A DNA stretch of 64,000 bases from CAYUVF01 sp964448045 (GTDB lineage Bacteria; Bacteroidota; Rhodothermia; Rhodothermales; Salinibacteraceae). The notes under the pieces were generated by a model. That model saw only the letters and a list, made by a program, of their open reading frames with translations, was not told the DNA's origin and searched no databases. The stretch's first letter is position 1. Each line of letters begins with the position of its first letter. The DNA lies in assembly GCA_964448045.1 (NCBI GenBank), contig CAYUVF010000013.1:1-64000 (forward strand). The letters are read 5' to 3'. Below, one piece after another: positions 15,810 to 25,314 of this stretch. The position numbers and the translations under genes were made by a program.

Positions 15810-17192
15810 ATGCGCTTTCTGCTTTCGCTCGTCCTCGCTCTTTCGCTGGCCGTTTCGCCCGGTGCCGCCCAAGATGCACCTCCATCCCAGCCCCAAAACG
15901 TGATCCTAATTATCCCCGATGGCTACGGGCCCGCCAGTGCGACGCTGGCGCGCGACTATCTCCGGGCGCAGCACGGCATCACGAGCCTGGCACAGGACAG
16001 CCTGCAGGTGGGCTCGGTGCGCACGTTCTCGTCGGATAGCCGCGTGACCGACTCGGCTGCCGGGGCGACCGCATTTGCCTCGGGTGTGAAGACATATAAC
16101 GGCGCCATTGCCTGCGATACGCTGCGAAAGCCGGTACCCACAATCCTCGAAGCCGCCGAGCAGCGCGGCATGGCTACCGGCCTCGTCGCTACAAGCCGCA
16201 TCACGCACGCCACTCCGGCCTCGTTTTCGGCCCACGTCGTGAACCGCTGGATGGAGAATGAGATCGCGGCCCAACAGCTCCACCAGGACATCGAGGTGCT
16301 CTTCGGCGGCGGACGGCGGCACTTTCTCCCCGAGTCGGAGAACGGGCGCCGCTCGGATGGGCGCAACCTGCTGAGCGAGGCGGAATCGGACGGCTATCAG
16401 GTCGTGCAGGACCGGGTCGACTTCGACCGGCTCGAAAACGCACCCGTGCTCGGGCTCTTCAGCATGAGCCACATGGCGTATGAGATTGACCGCAACCCGA
16501 AGCAGCAGCCCAGTCTCGCCGAGATGACGGCCAAAGCCATCGACCTGCTCGACGACGGTCCGGAGGGCTTCTTCTTGATGGTCGAAGCCAGCCGCATCGA
16601 CCACGCCGGGCACAGTAACGACGCGGCCGCGCATCTGCACGATATCCTGGCGTTCAACGAGACAGTAAAGGTTGCCATCGACGCGGCTGAACGGGACGGC
16701 AACACGCTCGTCGTCTCCGTTTCCGACCACGAGACGGGCGGCATGACGCTCGGCCGGAACGGCATCTACAGCTGGAAGCCCGCTCCGCTGACCGCGGTCC
16801 AAGGATCTCATGGCACCATCATCGACGCCGCGCAGGCCGCGGCCGAATCCGGGGAGGATCCGGTCGACGCCGTGGTGGAGATGACCGGCATCACCAGCCT
16901 GTCATCGGAGGAGCAGGCGCTCATCCGTGACAACGTATCGGACTACGATCGCTTCAACGGGCTGCTGCGCGACCTCATTTCGGGCGAAGCGCTGATCGGA
17001 TGGACCTCGGACGGCCACACGGCAATCGACGTGAACCTTTTTGCCTTCGGCCCCGGCGCCGATCAGTTTGTAGGCAACCATGACAATACGTATGTTGGCT
17101 CCACGCTGGCCGATCTGCTGAACGTGGACCTGCGCGCCATCGCGCCCCGCGTGCCGGCTTCTTCCGAGGCCTCGATGGGCGACTCGCGCTGA
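15810..17192 (+). CDS. Alkaline phosphatase
   Basis: A 460-residue secreted phosphomonoesterase of the PhoA-type family, which releases phosphate from organic esters. A signal peptide (about 1-21) is followed by NVILIIPDGYGP, whose Asp is a metal ligand, and by the nucleophile motif DSAAGATAFASG with the catalytic Ser near residue 82. Further metal-ligand motifs are VEASRIDHAGHSND, VSVSDHETGGM and TSDGHTAIDV. The length is usual for the group. It follows the small His-containing membrane protein gene closely and precedes a DoxX gene. No Pho-box-like repeat was recognised upstream. Confidence 0.93.
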   Translation: MRFLLSLVLALSLAVSPGAAQDAPPSQPQNVILIIPDGYGPASATLARDYLRAQHGITSLAQDSLQVGSVRTFSSDSRVTDSAAGATAFASGVKTYNGAIACDTLRKPVPTILEAAEQRGMATGLVATSRITHATPASFSAHVVNRWMENEIAAQQLHQDIEVLFGGGRRHFLPESENGRRSDGRNLLSEAESDGYQVVQDRVDFDRLENAPVLGLFSMSHMAYEIDRNPKQQPSLAEMTAKAIDLLDDGPEGFFLMVEASRIDHAGHSNDAAAHLHDILAFNETVKVAIDAAERDGNTLVVSVSDHETGGMTLGRNGIYSWKPAPLTAVQGSHGTIIDAAQAAAESGEDPVDAVVEMTGITSLSSEEQALIRDNVSDYDRFNGLLRDLISGEALIGWTSDGHTAIDVNLFAFGPGADQFVGNHDNTYVGSTLADLLNVDLRAIAPRVPASSEASMGDSR

Positions 17193-17249
17193 GCATCGCC
17201 GGATGCCGATCGGCTCCCTCGCTCCCGTGCACCGATCCCGCCGACGGCT

Positions 17250-17750
17250 ATGACTCGCTCCGGAATCACCCGCAATTCACCCCAGATGGCCTGGATGGCG
17301 ATCCCGCTCATTCGCCTCGGCGTGGGCGCCGTCTTTCTCTCCGAAGGCATCCAGAAATTCCTCTTTCCTGCAGTGCGCGGCGCGGGCCGATTTGCCGAAA
17401 TCGGGTTTACGGCGCCGGGGCTGCTTAGCTCCGTGGTAGGTGGTTTTGAGATCGCGTGCGGGGCGCTCATCCTCCTGGGCTGGTACACGCGCCTGGCCGC
17501 CATTCCCACTTCGGTCATCATGCTCGTGGCGATCCTCACGACGAAGCTGCCCATTCTCCTCGGCGAGAGCCTCGGCCCCTTCGGCGCGGCCAGCTTCGAC
17601 ACAGGCGGCTTCTGGAGCATGGCCCACGCCATGCGCACCGATTATGCCATGCTGCTCGGGTCGATGTTTCTGATCATTGCCGGCTCCGGCCCGTGGTCGA
17701 TTGACAACGCGCAGCGGCCAAAAGCGCCCGAGCCGCAGGCAGCGGCGTGA
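17250..17750 (+). CDS. DoxX family membrane protein
   Basis: A 166-residue inner-membrane protein with four predicted helices and the typical DoxX opening (PLIRLGVGAVFLSEGIQKFLF) and middle (ELACG-like ALILLGWYTRLAAIP). DoxX proteins are linked to thiol or oxidative homeostasis in some bacteria, but a reaction is not established for most. It lies 57 bases after the alkaline phosphatase gene on the same strand and converges with the outer-membrane protein gene to its right. Confidence 0.85.
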   Translation: MTRSGITRNSPQMAWMAIPLIRLGVGAVFLSEGIQKFLFPAVRGAGRFAEIGFTAPGLLSSVVGGFEIACGALILLGWYTRLAAIPTSVIMLVAILTTKLPILLGESLGPFGAASFDTGGFWSMAHAMRTDYAMLLGSMFLIIAGSGPWSIDNAQRPKAPEPQAAA

Positions 17751-17770
17751 ACGGTTACTCGCGCCAGTAG

Positions 17771-18889
17771 TTACTGCTGCCAGTAGATCATGAGCCCGCC
17801 TTCCAACCCGGTGATGTCGCCGCCGGTGTAGGCAATGCGAGGAGCCAGCGTGAGCTGGTCGCTCGCCGCCCATTGCGGCATCAGGCCTATGACGGCGAGC
17901 ACCTTCTGATCAAACGCGTCGGTTTCGCCAAACATCCGCCCCCCGGCCCACACCTCCAGATCGGCCGTCTCACCCAGCCGGGTGGTGAAGACCCCGCGGA
18001 CGGCGCCTTCGCTCGGGAGGAGCTGCAGCTCTTGCGCGCTCCCGGTGCCCACAGCAGGCAGCGTGCTCTTTTCGCGCCCCTCGTATCGTGCAAGGACCCG
18101 CAGCGTGCTGTATCCCTGATCGCGCCGATACTGCACGGCGGCAGCAAATCGGTTGCCGGCCTCGAATCGGTCGACGTCGCCGAGCTGGTCGGTGCCGTAG
18201 ATCGTGAACGAGACGTCGCCGGACAGCGCGGAGGTGCGGCTCAGCCGGTAATCGAGACCGCCGGTAATCAGCACCTCGTTGCCGGGAGTGTAATCTTCCG
18301 TCATACCTTCGACGGGCGTATACCCGCCCTGATACCGAAACGAGCCGCCGAGGCCCAGTACCACATCTTCGCCTACCGGCACGGCCCATGTGGCGCCCGT
18401 GGCCAAGCCCAGCCCCTGCCCGAAGCCCGGCACGCGAAAGTCAAAGAAGTTTTGGCTCAGGAGCGTGGCCGTGGCAAACTCACTCAGCGTCAGCTCCTGC
18501 TTGCCCGTCGGGGCATTGACGCCCGCGCTCAGGATCACGCTCCCGTCGCCCACTGGGCGCACATAGCTCAACGATGCCTGGGCATCGCTCAGCCCGCTGA
18601 CCGTCGCCAGCCCATCGCCCGTTGCCGAGGCGAAGCTGCCCCGCAGGCTCAGCTGGAGGTCCTCGCGCAGCGGAATCGTCGCCCGCAGGGGCACACTCCA
18701 CTCCGTAATCCCCCGGTCCGTATCTTCAAAGTACTGATACATGGGCTGAACAACGATCCGCAGGGGCTGGCGCTGGCTCGTGAGCGCGCCCGTGCCGTAG
18801 TCCTCTGCGACGGACTGGGCTCCCGCAGATCCGCCGATCCATCCGGTCACCGCTGCTAACAAAAGTAGTGCAATCCCGTGTCGCTTCAT
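17771..18889 (-). CDS. Putative outer-membrane beta-barrel protein
   Basis: Started at ATG 18889 the product is 372 residues with a clear signal peptide (MKRHGIALLLLAAVTGWIGG, ending AGAQ). The rest is a run of short amphipathic beta strands separated by polar turns, including QPMYQYFEDTDRGITEWSVP and VILSAGVNAPTGKQELTLSE, and it ends GGLMIYWQQ. Conserved 'G-x-N-x-PTGK' strands occur in barrel proteins of the phenol-degradation MetA-like (transporter) group, which is the nearest pattern I recall. It is probably a small-molecule porin or a structural barrel. It is downstream of the T9SS cargo gene on the same strand. Confidence 0.65.
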   Translation of the reverse strand: MKRHGIALLLLAAVTGWIGGSAGAQSVAEDYGTGALTSQRQPLRIVVQPMYQYFEDTDRGITEWSVPLRATIPLREDLQLSLRGSFASATGDGLATVSGLSDAQASLSYVRPVGDGSVILSAGVNAPTGKQELTLSEFATATLLSQNFFDFRVPGFGQGLGLATGATWAVPVGEDVVLGLGGSFRYQGGYTPVEGMTEDYTPGNEVLITGGLDYRLSRTSALSGDVSFTIYGTDQLGDVDRFEAGNRFAAAVQYRRDQGYSTLRVLARYEGREKSTLPAVGTGSAQELQLLPSEGAVRGVFTTRLGETADLEVWAGGRMFGETDAFDQKVLAVIGLMPQWAASDQLTLAPRIAYTGGDITGLEGGLMIYWQQ

Positions 18890-18938
18890 GATGGACGAAG
18901 TTGAAGTGTGCAAGAGGAGTGGGTGCGTGATCGGACTC

Positions 18939-21900
18939 TCATCGAACCAGCACGATGCGCCGCGTGGCCGTGAACGAACCGGCCTGCATCCGGACGATGT
19001 AAACCCCGCTCGCGGCCTGCGTGCCGTTGGCCTGCCGCCCATCCCAGCGCACGGAATGATTCCCCGCCGACTGCTGCCGGTCGACGAGCGTTTTCAGGCG
19101 ACGGCCCAACACATCGTACACCGCGATGAGCACGCGGCGCTCGTCGCTCAACTGATATTCGAACGACACGGTCTCGCGCGCCGGATTCGGATAGCCGGCA
19201 CCCAGCGCTGTGGTGCGCGGGACGACAGCGGCGGTCTCCTGCTCCGTGAAGCCCGGCGTCCCCATCACGAGGCGGAGCTGGCGCGTGGGATGCTCGGGCG
19301 TCAGCGTCACGGAAAATCGGCCGTTCTGGATAGCACGCGTCCGGTCGTGATCGCGATCGATCAGGTGCAACTGATAGTCGGCCGGGCGGGTGCCGTGGTC
19401 GTGGAGCTGGACGGTCACTGTTTTGCGGCGGTCGAACGGTTCGTTGACGTTGGCCGTCACCTCCAGATTCCACGCGTGCCCCTTCTCGCCCGCCGGGCGC
19501 AGGCTGCCTGCCAGCCGCGTGCCTCCTTCCACGATGCTCAGGCGAACGTGCTCGCCAATGGGCGGCACCTCTGGAACGTCCTCCGGCCCGAAGTAGCCCG
19601 ACGCGCCCTCCGTCCATCCTACATAGTTGTGCCGGTCGGGCCGGGCGTCGGTCTCGGCCGCAGCCAGCCGGGCCTCCAGCTGCAACGCATACGCCGGCCG
19701 CTGATCGAATAACGACGCGGGCACCTCGGCGTGTTTGGCAGGCGCTCCCGCGTCGGCCCCGGCCTCCACGGGCGGCACGGCAATCTCAGTGGAGGTAGCA
19801 TTGCGGTTGAAGATCCAGTAGCCCTGCCACGGCGCCAACACCGAGACAATCCCGTGCGGCGGGAAGGCTTCGCGGGGGGCGTCGATCCCCGCGGGCACGT
19901 CCACCTGCGACCAGCTCACCGGAAAGGCGAACGGGTTGGCCACTTGATTGAATCCCGGCTGGAGCGGGATCGAGAAGGGCTGCGCGCCGTCGGTGGAAGT
20001 GGCATTATCTACGCTGAAGTCGTCGCCCTCTCGGGTGATCAGCCAGAAGGCGGTTCCGGGCGTGAACGACGCTGCCAGTTCGGGAAACTCTTGACTGGCC
20101 TCCAGCTCGCGGTAGGAGCCGTTTGGTCCCGTCTGCGGATCCCAGCGCAGCAGTCGCCAGCGCTGCGGCTCGTACTCGCCGTACTCGTCGAGCACTGTCG
20201 TCGGCGCCTCACTCTCCGGATGGGCGGGCACGGAAATCATCCGATAGGTCTCCGCCTCGAACGGCCCCTCGGCCGGAAGCGTCGCCACCTGCGTCTGCAG
20301 GTGTAGCGGATCCGTTGCCGGATTCTGGACGGGGAAAGTGACTGTCAGGTCGCCACCGGTGAGTTCGGCGTACAGGTCGACCCCGCGCTCGGTGATAGCG
20401 GACGCGGGAATAGACCCTGTGAATTGAGTGCCACTCGCCGGCGCAAGCGCGACCCGATCGTACGTCCGCTCGCCCCCGCGCCGGAAGTACAAAAATCCGC
20501 TCTGAACATCGAAGCCCTCCGAGGTGGTTACCGTGATCGCCGCGGGTTCTCCGGTGACGGTGAGCGTGGGCCCAGGCGGCGAAACCTCAACGGACACGCC
20601 GGTGCCCGTCAGGTCGACCGCCGCCGAGCCGCCATTGCTTTCGATATTGAGGGTGGTCGACTGGACGCCCCCGCTTGCGGGCGCAAACGCCAGTTCGAGG
20701 GTGCGCACGTCCCCCGGCGACAGCGTGGACTCTTCGGTATCGCTGCGCATCAGGAAGTGATCTGTGCTACTGAGCGCGACGCTCGTGATCGCCAGCGGCG
20801 CATCGCCCGTGTTTTCGATCTGGAGCGACTGTGCCTGCGAGGTGTCTCCTACGCTCACCTGCCCGAAGGCGAGGGCGGACGGCGCCACGCTCAACACCGG
20901 CGCTCGCGTCGTGAAGGTCTGATCGTCTCCGGCCGTCTCACCGGCGGTGTTGCTCGCCACCACGCGGTAGTGATACGTCGTGCCCGGCTGTAAGTCCGCA
21001 AGCGCTGCGCTCACGTCTTGGTCGCCACTTCCCGTCAGGGGGCTCTCTTCCGCCGGCGCTGTGCCCCCGTAGTCCGGCGTCAGGCCGTACTCGAACGTCA
21101 CGGTCGTCTCCCCGCCGTTTGGGTTGACCGTCCCGTTGAGGATGGCTTCATCCGTCGATACCGCTGTGGCCGGTTCAGTCGCTGCGGTAGGCAGCCCCAC
21201 CTCCGTCGTAAACGTTCGATCGGCCCCGGTTGCCTCGCCGGCCGTGTTGCTCGCCACCACCCGGTAGTGATACGTCACGCCCGGCTGGAGGCCCTCCAGC
21301 GCTACGCTCACCGCCTGGCCGCCCGTGCCGGCCGGCAGCGGGCTCTCCTCCGCCGCCGCCGTGGTGCCATAGTCGGTTGTCAGACCGTACTCGAACGTGA
21401 CCGTCGTCTCTGCCCCGTTCGGGTTGACCGTCCCGTTGAGCGTGGCACCCTCGGCCGTAACGTCCCCGGCCGCGTCGGTCGTCGCGGTGGGCGGTGCAGG
21501 GGCGGTCGTGAAGGTCCGATCCTCCCCGCCATCGGTCCCCGCGCTGTTCGTTGCCACCACGCGGTAGTGATACGTCGTGCCCGGCTGTAAGTCCGCAAGC
21601 GCTGCGCTCACGTCTTGGTCGCCACTTCCCGTCAGGGGGCTCTCTTCCGCCGGCGCTGTGCCCCCGTAGTCCGGCGTCAGGCCGTACTCGAACGTCACGG
21701 TCGTCTCCAAGCCGCCCGGATCGACAACGCCGTTGAGCGTCGCCCCGGAGGAGGAGATCTCCGTAGCCGCCTCGGTCAACGCAATCGGCGGAGCCGTTCC
21801 GGTCGTAAAGGTCTGATCATCGCCAGCCGTTGTGCCCGCGCTGTTCTCGGCTACCACACGGTAGTGATAGGTGGTACCCGGCTGCAAATCGGTGATCGCC

Positions 21901-23900
21901 GCGCGTACCGACTGGTCGCCCGTGCCGGCCGGCAGCGGGCTCTCCTCCGCCGGCGCCGTGGTGCCGTAGTCCGGCGTCACACCATATTCGAACGTCACGG
22001 TCGTCTCCCCGCCGTTCGGGTTGACCGTCCCGTTGAGCGTCGCCGTACGCCCCTCGACGTTCGTGGCCGGATCGGTGATTGCAAAGGGATCGGCTGCGCC
22101 TGTCGTAAACGTCTGATCGGTCCCCACCGTCTCCCCGGCCGTGTTGCTCGCCACCACCCGGTAGTGATACGTCACGCCCGGCTGCAAGCCGGTAATGGAG
22201 GCGCTCACCGCCTGGCCGCCCGTGCCGGCCGGCAGCGGGCTCTCCTCCGCCGGCGCCGTGGTGCCGTAGTCGGTCGTCAGACCGTACTCGAACGTGACCG
22301 TCGTCTCTGCCCCGTTCGGGTTGACCGTCCCGTTGAGCGTGGCGCCCTCGGCTGTTACCTGCGTGGCGGCTTCGGTAGTAGCGTTTGGAACATCCACACC
22401 TGCACCGCTCAGGCTGGTTGAGGCCAAACCGGCGTTGCTCGTCACCTCCAGCGTGGCGCTCCGGGAGCCAGCACTCGACGGGCTGAATGCCACCGTAACC
22501 GTCCGCGTCGCCTCCGGCGCCAGCGTGCCCGATCCGCCCCCCGACGCGATCGCAAACGCCGCCGCGTCGGGCCCGACAATCGACACGCCCGTGATGTCTA
22601 AATCGGCGTCGCCTGTGTTCTCAATCGTAGCTTCCCGCGTGGCGGATCCGCCAACCAGCACCGTCCCGAAGTCCAGCGTCGCCGGCGCAAGCGTAAGCTC
22701 GGGGCCCAGCACGGAAATCAGACCGTTTCCGGTGCCGGCATAGACCGTCCCATCCGCGGCGAGCGCAAGCGGATAGTTGAGACTCCCGCCTGCAGCAGAC
22801 GCCCATATAAGCGACCCATCACTGGGATCGAGCGCGACCAAATCGGAGTCCGTAGAGGCATCGATGCCCACATACAACCGCCCGTCGCTACCCACTGCGG
22901 GAGGCGCCTCGATCAACCCATTCGTCGCGACGCTCCACAGCTCGTTGCCGTTCGTATCAAACGCGTACACCGCGCCGTCGACCTCTCCGCCAACGCCGAC
23001 GAAAATGCGACCGTTGGGGCCGATGGCCGGCGGGGTGATGGAGAAGAGAGCGGCGGTAGCACTCCACAACAGCGCGTCGGAAGCGGGGTCGATGGCCGCA
23101 AGCTGGTCGCTTCCAAACGTGACGTACAGGACGCCCCCGCTGCCAATCGCGATTCCCGAAACGCCTCCGCTCAGCGCCGTTTCCAGCGGGACGGCCTGCT
23201 CCGTATTCGGATCGATGGCGTAGATCGTGCCGTCATTGTTTCCCACGTAAAGGGTCCCATCAGAAGCGATCGTGGGCGAGGCACCGACGGATCCGACATT
23301 CACCGACCAGAGCACCTGGCCCGACGACGACGGATCCAGCGCGTACAGTGTCCCCGACTCAAAGTCGCCACTAATGACATAAATCGTCCCATCCGCTCCG
23401 ATCGCCGGTGCGGTCCGAATCGTCGGCTCGGAAGCCAAAAAATCCCACCGCAAGCTGCCATCTGGTGCTACGGCATACAGCAATCCGCCATCCGAGCTGG
23501 ATCCGCCGATGTAGATGGTGCCATCTCCACCGATGATGGGTTGCGGCGCGCGAACCTCAAAATCAACGGGCGCGAAGTCCCACTCCACCGTGCCGGTTGC
23601 GGGATCGATGGCATACAACGCATCGTCCCCTTCAACGCCGGGCCCGCCAAGGTAGAGGGTGCCATCGGAGGCGATAGCCGGGCCGCTCTGGGCTGTTCCG
23701 ATGGCGCTCTCCCACGACGCCTCCACGCCCCCAAAGGAGCTCTGCCCGGTGTTACGCACGTCGTGCCCGTACTTCGGCCACGGGGTATTAGCCAGTTGAG
23801 CATGGGCGAGCCCCCCTCCGAGAAGCATCCCCAGGACCATTCCCAGGCTCGCCACCTGAGCAAAGAACCACGCGCTGCGTTGTATCAGTCGATTAACCAT
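18939..23900 (-). CDS. Very large T9SS-exported protein: propeller, ASH and five Fn3-like domains
   Basis: A 1653-residue secreted protein. After a signal peptide (about 1-34) comes a PQQ-type propeller (about 40-405) with repeated SDGTLYxG...ALYAIDP blades, then an ASH-like 'choice-of-anchor' domain (about 410-505). Five tandem Fn3-like repeats of about 99 residues (about 503-998) follow, each with LNGTVNPNG, TTVTFEYG and QPGxTYHYRVVA. A second ASH-like domain (about 1003-1105), a long region of uncertain fold, and a C-terminal T9SS type A sorting domain (about 1565-1653: GYPNPARETVSFEYQL...VYDVLGRRLKTL...GVYIVRM) complete it. The sorting domain implies export by a type IX system and surface display or release. 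Likely an adhesin or matrix protein. Some Fn3 repeats are nearly identical in DNA. Confidence 0.9.
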   Translation of the reverse strand: MVNRLIQRSAWFFAQVASLGMVLGMLLGGGLAHAQLANTPWPKYGHDVRNTGQSSFGGVEASWESAIGTAQSGPAIASDGTLYLGGPGVEGDDALYAIDPATGTVEWDFAPVDFEVRAPQPIIGGDGTIYIGGSSSDGGLLYAVAPDGSLRWDFLASEPTIRTAPAIGADGTIYVISGDFESGTLYALDPSSSGQVLWSVNVGSVGASPTIASDGTLYVGNNDGTIYAIDPNTEQAVPLETALSGGVSGIAIGSGGVLYVTFGSDQLAAIDPASDALLWSATAALFSITPPAIGPNGRIFVGVGGEVDGAVYAFDTNGNELWSVATNGLIEAPPAVGSDGRLYVGIDASTDSDLVALDPSDGSLIWASAAGGSLNYPLALAADGTVYAGTGNGLISVLGPELTLAPATLDFGTVLVGGSATREATIENTGDADLDITGVSIVGPDAAAFAIASGGGSGTLAPEATRTVTVAFSPSSAGSRSATLEVTSNAGLASTSLSGAGVDVPNATTEAATQVTAEGATLNGTVNPNGAETTVTFEYGLTTDYGTTAPAEESPLPAGTGGQAVSASITGLQPGVTYHYRVVASNTAGETVGTDQTFTTGAADPFAITDPATNVEGRTATLNGTVNPNGGETTVTFEYGVTPDYGTTAPAEESPLPAGTGDQSVRAAITDLQPGTTYHYRVVAENSAGTTAGDDQTFTTGTAPPIALTEAATEISSSGATLNGVVDPGGLETTVTFEYGLTPDYGGTAPAEESPLTGSGDQDVSAALADLQPGTTYHYRVVATNSAGTDGGEDRTFTTAPAPPTATTDAAGDVTAEGATLNGTVNPNGAETTVTFEYGLTTDYGTTAAAEESPLPAGTGGQAVSVALEGLQPGVTYHYRVVASNTAGEATGADRTFTTEVGLPTAATEPATAVSTDEAILNGTVNPNGGETTVTFEYGLTPDYGGTAPAEESPLTGSGDQDVSAALADLQPGTTYHYRVVASNTAGETAGDDQTFTTRAPVLSVAPSALAFGQVSVGDTSQAQSLQIENTGDAPLAITSVALSSTDHFLMRSDTEESTLSPGDVRTLELAFAPASGGVQSTTLNIESNGGSAAVDLTGTGVSVEVSPPGPTLTVTGEPAAITVTTSEGFDVQSGFLYFRRGGERTYDRVALAPASGTQFTGSIPASAITERGVDLYAELTGGDLTVTFPVQNPATDPLHLQTQVATLPAEGPFEAETYRMISVPAHPESEAPTTVLDEYGEYEPQRWRLLRWDPQTGPNGSYRELEASQEFPELAASFTPGTAFWLITREGDDFSVDNATSTDGAQPFSIPLQPGFNQVANPFAFPVSWSQVDVPAGIDAPREAFPPHGIVSVLAPWQGYWIFNRNATSTEIAVPPVEAGADAGAPAKHAEVPASLFDQRPAYALQLEARLAAAETDARPDRHNYVGWTEGASGYFGPEDVPEVPPIGEHVRLSIVEGGTRLAGSLRPAGEKGHAWNLEVTANVNEPFDRRKTVTVQLHDHGTRPADYQLHLIDRDHDRTRAIQNGRFSVTLTPEHPTRQLRLVMGTPGFTEQETAAVVPRTTALGAGYPNPARETVSFEYQLSDERRVLIAVYDVLGRRLKTLVDRQQSAGNHSVRWDGRQANGTQAASGVYIVRMQAGSFTATRRIVLVR
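20956..21708. repeat. Identical 156-base segments within the Fn3-repeat array
   Basis: Bases 20956-21111 and 21553-21708 are identical over 156 bases, 597 bases apart, covering matching parts of the fifth and third Fn3-like repeats. The intervening repeats are more diverged, which points to recent unequal exchange or gene conversion inside the array. Confidence 0.9.
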
Positions 23901-23980
23901 CGCTACATGGGGCTACGTTGTAGATTCGTGGCCGGGCGCACCAAGTGGCCCGCGTTCGGTTGGGTCGCCATCCTCAACGG

Positions 23981-25294
23981 CTACTGATTCCCCCGAGGCG
24001 GAGGCGGGGGCGGATCGTCGAGCTCGGTGAAGGTGCCCACCTCGGCTGCAGGCTGGCGCTGATCCTGGCCCGGTACAAAGCTGGCTCCGATGGTACCGGT
24101 CAGCGAACGCAGGCGGCTGTCGACGAGATTGATCGTAGGAGCAAGGGGCTCCAGCTGGACGGCCGCTCCCAGCGCCGTATCCAGCGGACCCGCTGCGGCC
24201 GTGAGGCTTTCGGCGCGCTGCTCGCTCTCGACTGCCTGCTCAAAGTCCGGATCCAGTTCGCGCGCTTGCTGGAACGCGTCGGAAGCGGCATCAAAGTTAC
24301 CCTCGTCCTCCTCCAGCAGGCCCCGGCTGTACGCCAGGAATGCCTGTAGATTCTCCGTCGGCACGTACTGGATGGCCGCGCGCTGCTCGGCCGTCAGTTC
24401 GATGCCGAGCCGCTCGATCACGCGAAAGACGATCTCCGTCTGCAGCTCGAACAGGTCCGCGAGGGCGCCGGAGCGCGTGTCGAGATCGGGCGCGGCGGTG
24501 TCGCGCTCCAGCTCGGCGAGGGCGACGTCCAGGCGGAGGCTCTGCTCATCGAGCACGTTATAGGCGCCCCCGATGAGGCGTCCGGCCCCGAGCATACGCC
24601 CCACTCGCGGGGCCGTCGACGGATCGACGTAGTCGCTCTGGGCGAGCTCCAGCTCGTCGAGCAGCTCTTGCAGCCGCACCCGCTCGACCAGCCGCAGCTC
24701 ATCGATGGTCGCCAGATCAACGGAAATCATCTCGCTGAGGCCGCGGCCCAGCGGGGCGTACTGCGCATCGCTGCCCTGATACGCCAGCGGCAACACCGCC
24801 ACGATGCGCGGAGATACATCACCCCCAGCGAGCTCCTGCTCGCGCTCCACCATCTGCTGAATCTCGGCGCGGATCTGCTGCCGAAGCAGCCATTCGTAGC
24901 GGCCGCGCAGGAGCTTGCGATAGGGCGAGTCCTCGTCCACCTCGGCGTACCGCTCGTACACGCGCCGCGCCGTCTGCGTCTTGCCGATCTTCTCGCTCGC
25001 TACGCCCAGATAGAACAACGTCTTGGGATCGTCGCGGTCGCGCGAGAAGGCTTGCCGGAGATAGTCGTAGCCCTCGGCCGGGCGCTGGGTACGCACGTAG
25101 ATGGCACCGAGATCGCGGAGCGGCTCGGCCTCGCCGGGGTTCTCGGCAATATCACGCTGCAGGCGCGCCACCTCGGCCCGGTAATCGTCCGGATCCTCCT
25201 GCAGTCGCGGCTGGGAAGCACAGCCTGCAAGCCCCACCGCAGCCACGGCCACGGCAATGAGGGCAACCGGAATACATCGTAGTCGTCGGGTCAT
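23981..25294 (-). CDS. TPR and CsgG-like lipoprotein at the 3' end of the T6SS locus
   Basis: A lipoprotein of about 437 residues (ATG 25294; a GTG one codon earlier is possible) with lipobox VGLAGC. An N-terminal TPR-like helical region (about 30-150) contains VRTQRPAEGYDYLRQAFSRD. A CsgG/FlgO-like domain (about 165-310) carries IVAVLPLAYQG, GRGLSEMISVDLA, LRLVERVRLQELLDELEL and MLGAGRLIGGAYNV. More TPR-like helices follow, then a Pro-rich C-terminus. CsgG-type domains form secretion pores or assemble periplasmic complexes. It starts 20 bases after its paralogue and is probably co-transcribed with the kinase and phosphatase. It may work as an envelope sensor or anchor for the T6SS kinase; that is inference. 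Confidence 0.75.
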   Translation of the reverse strand: MTRRLRCIPVALIAVAVAAVGLAGCASQPRLQEDPDDYRAEVARLQRDIAENPGEAEPLRDLGAIYVRTQRPAEGYDYLRQAFSRDRDDPKTLFYLGVASEKIGKTQTARRVYERYAEVDEDSPYRKLLRGRYEWLLRQQIRAEIQQMVEREQELAGGDVSPRIVAVLPLAYQGSDAQYAPLGRGLSEMISVDLATIDELRLVERVRLQELLDELELAQSDYVDPSTAPRVGRMLGAGRLIGGAYNVLDEQSLRLDVALAELERDTAAPDLDTRSGALADLFELQTEIVFRVIERLGIELTAEQRAAIQYVPTENLQAFLAYSRGLLEEDEGNFDAASDAFQQARELDPDFEQAVESEQRAESLTAAAGPLDTALGAAVQLEPLAPTINLVDSRLRSLTGTIGASFVPGQDQRQPAAEVGTFTELDDPPPPPPRGNQ

Positions 25295-25314
25295 CACGCT
25301 CGGAGATCAGTTCG

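Noticed and set aside
20900..22400. Regular repeats that could be read as a CRISPR array or minisatellite
   Set aside because: The period is about 295-300 bases in frame with the protein, with coding-level divergence; these are Fn3-like protein repeats.
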